From Nilaparvata lugens (Eukaryota; Arthropoda; Insecta; Hemiptera; Delphacidae): a DNA stretch of 64,000 bases. Below the pieces are notes generated by a model. The model ran no database searches. It was given only the letters and a program-made list of their open reading frames with translations, and was not told where the DNA came from. How positions within the stretch are numbered: the first letter of the stretch is position 1; each line of letters starts with the position of its first letter. The stretch covers positions 18,951,318 through 19,015,317 of the forward strand of contig NC_052505.1 in the NCBI RefSeq assembly GCF_014356525.2, given 5' to 3'. A program made the translations under genes and the position numbers. Shown piece by piece: positions 56,193 through 64,000 of this stretch.

Positions 56193-56712
56193 AATAGAAT
56201 AGAATAGAAAAAACGTTTATTGAATAAATAAGCTACCTTAAGCGAACCTCAAAGAGGCTGCTTGACAAGGTACCATATACAAAACATGTAAATTCAAATA
56301 TAAATATACATATATCAGTGAACTTTATTTTTACTTAACAGTTTAATTTACTCATCAGTTTATTACACTGTTAAATTTACTCACAGAATTTACTTAACAG
56401 TTAAAATTATTATGATATTAATTAATTAATTGTTGGCTCAGCTCTCAAAAATCTAAAGAGTGCTTTAATATATAGTCAACCTGAACTTACATACAAAAAA
56501 TATAACAGAATGAATTACAACAATACAATACATTAATAATGAGTTACATTATGTTACATCTAAAGTGTAATTATTCAACCAAATCTTCAAATTTCTTTTC
56601 AACAGGCGCATATTAACAAACTCAGCACAATTATCGGGTAAATCATTGAAAGTTCTTGGTACAATGTAGATTAAGGTGTTTCTGGCTAAATTATTCGAAG
56701 TAAATGGTACAA
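56193..56712 (-). pseudogene. LINE 3' end: C-terminal codons and 3' UTR
   Basis: On the minus strand, codons from about 56712 to the stop at 56549-56551 read ESYVVPFTSNNLARNTLIYI, then VPRTFNDLPDNCAEF and LLKRNLKIWLNNY. This is the usual last segment of LINE proteins (RNTLIY-VPR-FN-LP, then LKR-LK-WL). About 355 bp of 3' UTR follow and end at a (GAATA)n-like tail near 56193. The 3' UTR matches 37780-38012. The 5' part is missing, so it is a truncated, dead copy inserted antisense some 60 bp after a PDZ-GEF donor. Confidence 0.75.
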
Positions 56713-57165
56713 CATAACTCTCATTCCATTATATATATACCTCTTATTGAGCATATATTTATGATAGTATCATACGTATATATGATCTGATATGATAGAC
56801 CTATATAATATGATTCAATATATTTGATCCAACTCTCTTTGTTGTAATTTTTTGAGAATATAATCATAATATATATGATCTTATTCACCAAGAGTTCATC
56901 AAACGTTATGTCATGTGATTGTGAATGAAGTTTATATCTTATTGAAAAGTTTATATCTTATTGTCATTGTTTCAGTCCAACAACGGGTCAAGTTGACCCA
57001 AAACTGTAGTTTATTTTCAATTCTGTAGTTTGTCTTCCGTTAATTTCTCCAAATATTCAATTTAATATTAGGGCAGTATTCTAAATTTCTAGATTAATTT
57101 GAACTGTAGTGTTGCTTCTAGATTTACATGTATTTTATCCAGCCACCTAAGTGTAATTAAAGCTA

Positions 57166-57550
57166 TAGTGTGAGGACTACGTTACAATTGCAGTGGAGAA
57201 AGATAGGAGAACAGCGTTGACGAGTCTCTGTCTTGCCACTGCCTTCTATAGAGGATAGCTGATACTGGTATATCTGATGCTATATGAACGGTTCAATTAA
57301 TGTAAATGAAATAATGAAAGTAAAAAAGTTATTTTGACATTTATGCCATTCTCGATGTGAAAAATAATAATTTACAGTTTTATTACTAAGTAATAAATAC
57401 AAATATCCATTTATATTTTTACATTGTTAGAAAACGATCTGGCAACGTTGCGGAGCTAGAGAAAAATAGCGTAATATCTGCTTTGTCGAATGATAGACAA
57501 GGATAGCAACACCAATGTTAATCAAATATGCCATTAACATATCATTATAG
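57166..57550. mobile_element. Family C MITE, diverged copy
   Basis: The left end 'ctatagtgtgaggactacgt' and right end 'gccattaacatatcattatagg' correspond to the family's ends with several changes. The interior block 'caacgttgcggagctagaga' matches the copy at 62041. A block of about 110 bp (57293-57405) is repeated at 57575-57690, outside the element, indicating a local duplication. Confidence 0.65.
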
Positions 57551-57837
57551 GTGTGATTGATTGAATGTTCAATTACTGTAAATTAAATAATTAGAGTAAA
57601 AAAGTTATTTTGACTTTTATGCCATTCTCAATGTGAACCGGAATAATAATTTACAGTTTTATTACTGTGTAATAAATACAAATATCCGATGAAAGCTATA
57701 TAAATAGAACTTACATTACTTCTAATAATCCTACTTTAGAACTTGGTACGCCATAGTGGAGTAGGTCAATTTCCTCACAGAAAAAAATAAACAAGTGGAG
57801 GACACATTATAAGAATTTTTTCTAACTAAATATTATA

Positions 57838-57912
57838 TGTAATTGTAATTTATCTAATATTTTGTGTAATTGATGTTGTGGCTTTAGTTTTTTTGGGAAA
57901 TAAACATTTATT
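57838..57912 (+). repeat. Retroelement tail, second copy
   Basis: It matches 23165-23245 ('taatttatctaatattttg' ... 'gggaaataaacatttattt'). Confidence 0.6.
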
Positions 57913-57945
57913 TAAAAAACACTTATTGACATGGGCTACTTTTAA

Positions 57946-58103
57946 ATTAATAAAACAAAATAAATCTTATAGCACCCTTTATTTTTAAAAACCTTTAAAA
58001 TAGTTGAACAACTGAAGATGGTGTAAACCGAAACTAGTTATTCAACTATTTTAAAGTTTTTTTAAAAATAAAGGGTGCTATACAATTTATTTTGTTTTAT
58101 TAA
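57946..58103. mobile_element. Fold-back retroelement end, copy 3
   Basis: The arms 'taataaaacaaaataaatct' and 'atttattttgttttatta' surround CTGAAGATGG...ACCGAAAC at 58012-58034. The right arm ends about 60 bp upstream of the next exon. It is the same family as 26911 and 27473. Confidence 0.7.
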
Positions 58104-58163
58104 ACATTTATTTATGTAATCGTCCTTCTTACAGTTTTATATTCAATTTCTTCTCATTTTCAG

Positions 58164-58458
58164 CGTTCAAAGAAATGCTGCAAACGCCAGACACCTCGCC
58201 ACGCGCGCGCACACGCAAGACAGTCGAGATCGCTCGCATCCAATCGGACCCCAAGGCTAGGCTACCCCCGCCCCTGCCGCCCTCTGTGCAGCACCCCCTC
58301 GTGCCTCCTTCGCCCAGCAAAGGGGGGCCAGCCCCTGGCCCCCAGCAGCCCCCCGCCACCCCCCACAAGCCGAGCAGCGGCTTCATGACTATCGCGCCCA
58401 AGAAGCGGCTCCAGAAAACGCTGCAGAAGTTGAACATTCTGCCCAAGAATACTATCAC
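58164..58458 (+). CDS. Gef26: PDZ-GEF exon (window exon 10): proline-rich linker between PDZ and RA
   Basis: The 295-bp exon completes an alanine codon and reads FKEMLQTPDTSPRARTRKT, a basic stretch, then a proline-rich part (LPPPLPPSVQHPLVPPSPSK) and finally GFMTIAPKKRLQKTLQKLNI and LPKNTIT. FKEML follows the PDZ strand as FKELL does in mammals, and KKRLQKTLQK-NILP parallels NKLKKILDK-ISILP. The proline-rich middle could bind SH3 domains, which is inference. The acceptor is TCATTTTCAG (AG 58162-58163) and the donor GTGAGT at 58459; it ends in phase 2. GC content is very high (about 63%). Confidence 0.94.
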
Positions 58459-58666
58459 GTGAGTAGTTGGTTGAATTTGAATATATTTGTGGTTGTTAGG
58501 TCTAGTGGTAACTGAAATGTATATTTTCTCAGTCGTATTTATGAACTTTTAGTCATCATCGGTTGAAGATTAGGATCTTCAAACTCGTTCCGACGCCATC
58601 GTTTCATTGGTCTTTTCATATATTCTAAATATTGATTTATAGAATAGTGTATTGAGAATACATTAA

Positions 58667-59026
58667 GGGCCGGTTTCCGAGCTCGAGATTCAGGTAAGTT
58701 CTAGAATTTAAACCGCTGGAGTCAGAATATTGGTTTTTTAAAACGGGGCGTAATCGCAGTAAACAGTTGCAGCAAAATAAATCTTAATTTCTCATTTCTA
58801 TAATTGGATACGTTTTTCCTTGACGAAATGAAACATTCCTAAATAATTCAAAATAGCTGAAACTTTACACTATTTTCTCTTCATTTTATTTTGTGTTCTA
58901 TTTCCTAGTTTTTCGAAATTTAATTCAAACGTGACTACGACTACGCCCCGTTTCGGAAAGCCAATTTTCCGAAACAGCTGTTTAAAGTCTAGAACTTGGC
59001 TAAATCTCGAGCTCGGAAATCGGCCC
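58667..59026. mobile_element. MITE flanked by TTAA with GGGCCGGTTTCCGAGCTCG ends
   Basis: The left end GGGCCGGTTTCCGAGCTCGA and right end TCGAGCTCGGAAATCGGCCC are inverted, with more pairing inside ('aaacggggcgtaatcg' with 'ctacgccccgttt'). TTAA abuts both sides (58663-58666 and 59027-59030), as for piggyBac or Kolobok targets. It is 360 bp and non-coding. Confidence 0.85.
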
Positions 59027-59245
59027 TTAACCTAGCGCCGCAGTGCAGGATGGTTTCTTACAGCTTGGCGTTGTTGTCATTCGAGATGGGTGTCTGGCTT
59101 GGAAGTGTTTCGGCCGCATTGCAGGATGACTGTTAACGGTTGCCGGAAGATCAACAGCTGGATTTTTTCCGTTATTTTTCGTGATAGAGAAATTCTGATT
59201 GCAGATTCGTTCTCAGCGACCCCAAGTTTAGCCTGAAGGCTCAGA

Positions 59246-60317
59246 CAGTGGCGGCTCGTCCTATGTGTTCAATGGTTCATTGAACCCCCATAATTGAATC
59301 AACTTCCTATACAATGATGAATTTGCAACTCAAATAATTATATTTTTATTTTATTCTCATTAAATTACATCACAACATTTTTCATCTACGTAAACTTAAC
59401 GTTGATGTTTTGCTGCCGGTGCCTGAGAACCTGGAGTGGCTTGCTTGAACTTGAAACAGCACCGAATGGGATGACGAGACGGGTGGAGGTGGAAAGCAGT
59501 GTTCATTCCCCGATGTGAACCCAAAAACAGGGCTGGGTGAGGTAGTGGAACGGAGGAGGGGAATCGGTTTGCTAGCACGGATTTGGTTCACAATCCTGTC
59601 TGAACCAATTTTGCACGAGTTCATCCGAGAGTAGCCGAACCTAGCCGAGGCAAGTGAAGCATTCGGTAAACCTCGGAATGAATCGTGAGTATTCGTGATA
59701 CGGATACAGTGCCATCTTGAACTTGCTTATAACCAATAAATTTAAATTTGGTGGCAGTAAACAGTAAAAAAGCGGTGAACAAGAAGTAGCCTAAGCGTGA
59801 CAGTTTTGAGGCTATACGGTATGGTTTCGGGTATACACTGTTTACAGTTGTGATAGATCTCACTGCATTTTTCGTTATATAAATTTGTTTTGCGTGTAGA
59901 AGAATATAGTAATTTCTAGTGTGTTTCGTGTATTCGTGAGTATTTCTAGTGTGTCCATTTTCTTTTAGTGAGAGTGTGAATATAATTTATTGTGTTACCG
60001 TAACAGCATTTTGATGAAGAAATATGAATAAGGTTCAGTATTTGTTAAATACAAACAATATTGATATTGACGGTAAGTGTAAAATAAAACATAATGGTGA
60101 CCAACTCCCGAAGTAAAAATCAAACAACAAAAATATGAACAGGACAAAAAAATTATATTTGTAGAAAATATGCTCAATCTTTGGGGTGTAATTCCTTAAA
60201 ATTATTATTGATCACCTTCACACTTGATTATGCTCAATACTCTATATCCTCTTGACCTTTCTCTCTAATAGATCATGAGGTTGAACCCCCAAGCTAGAAG
60301 ATCACGAGCCGCTACTG
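59246..60317. mobile_element. hAT-like non-autonomous element, 1072 bp, target duplication GGCTCAGA
   Basis: The inverted ends CAGTGGCGGCTCGT and ACGAGCCGCTACTG have one mismatch. GGCTCAGA is present on both sides (59238-59245 and 60318-60325), a perfect 8-bp duplication. CAG...CTG tips with 8-bp duplications are typical of hAT. Subterminal 'ttcattgaacccccat' pairs with 'gaggttgaacccccaag' as direct GAACCCCC motifs. ORFs of 60-80 codons inside have no transposase motif. Confidence 0.92.
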
Positions 60318-60325
60318 GGCTCAGA

Positions 60326-61296
60326 ATGTCAACAATGTTTTTAAATAATAAAAAATCATCATGAAAAGTCATTAATATGGTAGTACATCACGTTTCTGGT
60401 AACATTTTACTGGTTACTGGAGTTGTTATTGACACACAAAAATCAAAATAATTGTGAGAAAGAAAACTGCTGATGAACGCGAATAAGACCGCCACTCCAT
60501 TGTTCTATTGTCTCGGCTGCTTGGCTGAGCCTGGCTGGAGGGATCAAATAACCGACTGGTTTGATCTTTCGTCTGTCCGCTAGGCGGAACTAGGCCGACC
60601 ATTGCTGGGTGGAAGATGTTACTGCGGCCGCTCGCATTCCCACCAACGCTGCTATTATTTGCTGTCTCAGCGCCTAGTCCGATTCAGCCAAGCAACCAGC
60701 CTGCACTGCGGAGCTAGGTTTAGTGTTATACAAATCTTGGTAATTATTGGGGAAGGTACCAATACTTAACCGCCCCAGATCTGAACTAGGTACCGAAACT
60801 GATTAACTAAGATATTCCTCATTTACTGAGGTTGGTTATAGGCTTATAATTATTATTAGTGGTAACGCGTGTGATTCTGGAAGTGAAAGTTCCTTTATCG
60901 AGCTATTCAATTGTTAAACATTTTCAAGACTAATGAAGATTATGAATGTAATTTTGTTAGTTTTTTTATTTTTAACCAATTGCTTAGCAATGGTGACACC
61001 TGCTCGTTATGAATAAATGAATGAAATCTGTATTGAGTACTGTTGTAAAAAGTTAAATTTGAATAATTGAATACCACCTTTAAAATATGGTGATAAAAAC
61101 ATGAAAACATGTTAAATTTTTGGACAAAATCACAACATTTTTCACATGAATCATACATGTCAACATGTGGATTTCACAACGTGTTTCGGACAAAATAATT
61201 TTAAAAGGTACTGAGATTTTTATTATTTATATTAAAAGTAGCCATAAAGAAAAAAAAACATGTTAAATTTTGTTTGTTTATGTGTTGCTTTTGAAG
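60326..61296. other. Rest of intron 10, with a GC-rich inverted pair
   Basis: Within about 60510-60700, 'ctcggctgcttggctgagcc' pairs imperfectly with 'gattcagccaagcaaccagc'; the stretch between is GC-rich ('ggcggaactaggccgaccat'). It may be the remnant of a DNA element. The rest shows nothing. Confidence 0.45.
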
Positions 61297-61474
61297 GGAT
61301 GGCACAAGCACTAGCAGTGGAGGCAGCCAGGAGGAGGTGATGGTGATCTCGGGCCCCCAGCACGGGGGTGTGGGTGGCACCCCTCTCTACAACATGTCCC
61401 ACAGCAACCCCGACCTCACCATGATCTGCTACGACGATGTGAGAGCATCCGAGTATCCCGAACATGTTCTCAAG
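61297..61474 (+). CDS. Gef26: PDZ-GEF exon (window exon 11): linker and start of RA domain
   Basis: The 178-bp exon completes a threonine codon and reads DGTSTSSGGSQEEVMVIS, then a glycine-rich stretch, then NMSHSNPDLTMICYDDVRAS and PEHVLK. SSNPDL and the following PD-VL are conserved before the Ras-association domain in RAPGEF2 (SSNPDL... PDQVLRV). The acceptor is TTTTGAAG (AG 61295-61296), a purine-interrupted but usable site, and the donor GTCAGT at 61475, phase 0. The SNPDL motif is the best anchor for the assignment. Confidence 0.93.
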
Positions 61475-61807
61475 GTCAGTCATTCCAGTAATTTCCAATT
61501 AAAATCATCGATCATCGATATCAAATAAGAGGATAAGCCGACTCTATAAAATTCGAACTTAAAGTTGAAATAAAATCAAAATATTATGCAGTACACTACC
61601 CTTTTATAATTTATTAGTGCATAACATGTTTCAACAATATTTATGACATGGGAGTCATTCTCTTCAGTGTTCTGGATGATATTTGTATTCTATTTCAAAT
61701 CGAAATTGAATTAATTTATTTGAAATCGAAAATTAGATTTTATACATTGGAAATTATTCAATTTCAATTAAGTTATAAATATCAAGTATTATAAATACTT
61801 ATTAGCG

Positions 61808-61955
61808 GTTACACAGAATCCGGTTAAATTTTAATTGTGATTAATCGCACGAGAACCAATCAGAGAAGTCGTCTTATCAAAAGGCCTTCTCTGATTGGTT
61901 CTCGTAAAACTAATCACGGCTAAAATTTAACCGACTTTTGCGCAACCGGACCCTA
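61808..61955. mobile_element. Palindromic MITE (family G)
   Basis: The left arm 'tccggttaaattttaattgt' and right arm 'ctaaaatttaaccgactttt' are inverted, with the inner pair 'acgagaaccaatcagagaag' and 'cttctctgattggttctcgt'. It is the same design as 10763 and the expanded element at 49590. Confidence 0.8.
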
Positions 61956-62040
61956 GTGTAGGGCCTTGTGTAGGTTTGTACTAGACTGAGTGTAGTAAAG
62001 TGCCAACTTGGGCTGCTTTGGTGCTTGAACATGTACAATA

Positions 62041-62408
62041 TAGTGTGAGGTCCACCTTATAATGACAATGGAGAAAGATAGGAGGACAACGTCGCCGATT
62101 CCCTGCCTGGTCACTGTCCTCTATAGAGCTTATACTGGTATATCTGTTGTAATATTAACTTTTAATTCTTGTTTAAAATAATCAATTATATTTTATTCAT
62201 CAAGAACAAATATTTTTCAATAAGTAATGAATTTTGATAATAATTGAGATTGATTATTTTGTTGATAATAAATCCTACATTGTAGAAAAATAATCTGGCA
62301 ACGTTGCGGCTGTAAAAATGGTTTGCGCTATCTTCTTCGACGAATGATAAACAAGGATAGTAAAACCAATGTTAATAAAATACTGCCATTATAACGTGGA
62401 CCTCACTA
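62041..62408. mobile_element. Family C MITE, near-complete copy
   Basis: The left end TAGTGTGAGGTCCACCTTAT (two extra bases relative to copy 24377) pairs with right end 'cattataacgtggacctcac'. TA flanks both tips. The interior matches the 57166 copy. It is non-coding. Confidence 0.8.
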
Positions 62409-62554
62409 TAGGTTTTGTCATTGAAAAATCGAAATAAAGCATTTTAAACTTTACAAGTATTGTATTATATAGTACAATACTATACAAGTATTATATAATA
62501 AAGTAATATATATTATACTTTACAAGTATTTATGTATTATAATAGAAAATAGAT

Positions 62555-63123
62555 ACACTTTTTTTATGTATTTGAACACGACATGCAGTCGATTATTAAG
62601 TAAATATTAAAAACTTTTACTTACTGACTGGAGTACTTTCAATCGTCTGGCGATCATTTTCAACAGTGTAGACCGGAAATGTTTTGATGGTTAGGAAGAT
62701 TTGTGGTGTTTATTATGTGATCGCACTTAAATACGCACTTAAAACCAAAACAGAATCAGCTTTTGCAACACATTTAAATGAAACCGGGCACACCTACACA
62801 AACATAGATACCAACCTTACAATATTGAAAGTAAAAAGAAATGAACATGAATTAAATACAACAGAACAGTTTGAAATTTATAAAGCCACCATCCTAGACA
62901 GTAACAACATACTAAATGAAAATGGACAGCTGAATTTTAAATCCAACAAACTTTTTGATCACATAATAAACACCATAAATCTTCCTAACCATCAAAACAT
63001 TTCCGGTCTACACTGTTGAAAATGATCGCCAGACGATTGAAAGTACTCCAGTCAGTAAGTGAAAGTTTTTAATATTTACTTAATAATCGACTGCATGTCG
63101 TGTTCAAATACATAAAAAAGTGT
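62555..63123 (+). mobile_element. Penelope-like retroelement 3' fragment within an inverted repeat
   Basis: The left arm (about 62556-62730) and right arm (about 62955-63123) are inverted copies of about 170 bp. Between and into them runs a plus-strand ORF (62684-63019) containing KTKTESAFATHLNETGHTYT, an L-ILKVKRNEHELNTTEQFE-IYKA stretch and LNENGQLNF. AFATHL-ETGH followed by LNTTEQ-EIY is the usual C-terminal end of Penelope-like proteins, in the GIY-YIG endonuclease part. The catalytic GIY-YIG motif itself and the reverse transcriptase are absent. Inverted 3' ends around a truncated body are typical of Penelope-like insertions. Confidence 0.75.
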
Positions 63124-63323
63124 GTTTATACAAAGCAGCTCGGAATGGATCAAGAAATCATCACCTTTAGAAAATAGATCTTAATGACTTTTCACTCGTT
63201 CATAAACTATTATCATTGGTGAGTCTTCAAGTCAATGAGATACCGTTGTTCGAAATCATTACGTCAATAATAATTGTTCGAATGCATGTGGGAACTTATA
63301 AATAACAATTTTGTTTGTTTCAG

Positions 63324-63541
63324 GTGTACAAAGCCGACCAGACGTGTAAATACCTGTTGGTGCACAAGGAGACGACGGCGCACGAAGTGGTGATGTTGGC
63401 CCTGCAGGAGTTCAGCATCACCGACCCCAGCTCGCACTTCTCACTGTGCGAGGTGTCCGTCGCCGAGGGAGGCATCATCAAGCAGAAGCGGCTGCCTGAC
63501 CAACTGCAGAACCTCGCCGAACGTATCGGACTCTCCAGCCG
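63324..63541 (+). CDS. Gef26: PDZ-GEF exon (window exon 12): Ras-association (RA) domain
   Basis: The 218-bp exon encodes VYKADQTCKYLLVHKETTAH, EVVMLALQEFSI, SSHFSLCEVSVAEGG and KQKRLPDQLQNLAERIGLSS, and ends with two bases of an arginine codon. VxKADQ...TTA-EVV--A--EF and FSLCEVSV-EGGIIKQ-RLPDQL are the RA-domain signatures of PDZ-GEF. This domain binds GTP-loaded Rap1 or Ras and gives positive feedback. The acceptor is TTTGTTTCAG (AG 63322-63323) and the donor GTAACT at 63542, phase 2. The next exon, outside the window, should start by completing the arginine and continue toward the catalytic CDC25 domain. Confidence 0.95.
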
Positions 63542-64000
63542 GTAACTAGAACAATAACAATGTTTCAATGCTTCAATTGAAGCAAAGCAATATGGAAATT
63601 TAAAACGTCATAGTTATAACAATAATCATATTCATTATGTCACCTGGTCATATGGGACATATATATGATTCATATATTAGATCAATTAGAAAAGGGATCT
63701 GAACCCACTTCATTAGATCAGTTTTTTATTTATTTTTCATTATTAATTAACGTCGCGATTAACCAGTGGATGCCAAATTGGGGGCCATTATCATAAAGGT
63801 AGGTGACTACTGAGTCATTGTTTTAAAATTTCCATATTCACAACAAATTTAATCTTCACTAGCAGCCAAGCGAGTAGCCCTTGAAAATATTCATATTTTT
63901 ATTGTTATTTCATAATTTATAATTATAATTCTAATTTTTGTACAAATAATTTATTGTTTTGTTTTAATTATCAAAACCAGTACGATCATTTCTTGTTTTC
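63542..64000. other. Start of intron 12, nothing recognised
   Basis: AT-rich sequence with no ORF or recognisable repeat up to the end of the window. Confidence 0.6.

Noticed and set aside
59204..59245. Possible extra PDZ-GEF exon after 'ttctgattgcag', reading FVLSDPKFSLKAQ and interrupted by the hAT-like element.
   Set aside because: No donor is present in the required phase, the pre-insertion sequence runs into a stop after about 20 codons, and the flanking exons already join in frame without it.

Overview
The window is AT-rich, intron-dominated animal DNA, most likely from an insect. Exon protein sequence resembles insect and vertebrate PDZ-GEF proteins. The mix of mariner, hAT, Penelope-like, LINE and MITE copies resembles plant-sucking Hemiptera such as planthoppers, but the species is inferred. 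The whole window lies inside one plus-strand gene, PDZ-GEF (Drosophila Gef26/dizzy; vertebrate RAPGEF2/6), a guanine-nucleotide exchange factor for the small GTPase Rap1. Twelve exons (1-77, 38630-38725, 42498-42689, 45390-45545, 47215-47354, 50634-50850, 52425-52561, 55233-55518, 55974-56133, 58164-58458, 61297-61474, 63324-63541) join in one open frame of about 716 codons, with compatible phases and GT/AG borders. They encode, in order: the end of the first cyclic-nucleotide-binding-like domain, a Ser/acidic linker, the second cNMP-like domain, the RasGEF-N (REM) domain, the PDZ domain, a Pro-rich linker and most of the Ras-association domain. The catalytic CDC25 domain and the C-terminus lie to the right of the window, and the N-terminus to the left.

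Region 78-38629 is a single intron of about 38.5 kb. It holds polypurine tracts (3.6-7.2 kb), many MITEs, a LINE reverse-transcriptase fragment (about 14.76-15.54 kb), a LINE with an uninterrupted 974-codon ORF on the minus strand (19069-21993), a SINE-like fold-back with a tRNA-like core (28365-28696), Helitron-like elements and polypyrimidine tracts (30-30.6 kb). At 28127-28282 lies a coding-like island. It ends in a GT donor in the same phase as exon 1 and would splice to the exon at 38630; it is a candidate alternative first exon that would give a PDZ-GEF lacking the first cNMP domain.

Region 38.6-64 kb has shorter introns, also packed with mobile DNA. Clear cases are two related hAT-type MITEs with different perfect 8-bp target duplications (25181-25424, 39779-40031), a 1072-bp hAT-like element (59246-60317), and a mariner copy split by an LTR-like insertion (47.47-49.57 kb). 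Others are a Harbinger-like MITE inside a Helitron-like repeat (53268-53518), TTAA-flanked palindromes and a Penelope-like C-terminal fragment inside an inverted repeat (62555-63123). The exon at 42498 follows an 83-bp minisatellite, and a near copy of the exon's first 26 bases lies about 690 bp upstream.

No CRISPR array, rRNA, operon or convincing functional tRNA was seen. No wholly new system is evident. The best leads are the alternative first exon, the nested transposon stratigraphy, a 275-bp MITE family with 7-bp target duplications, and hammerhead-like cores in the Penelope-like fold-backs.
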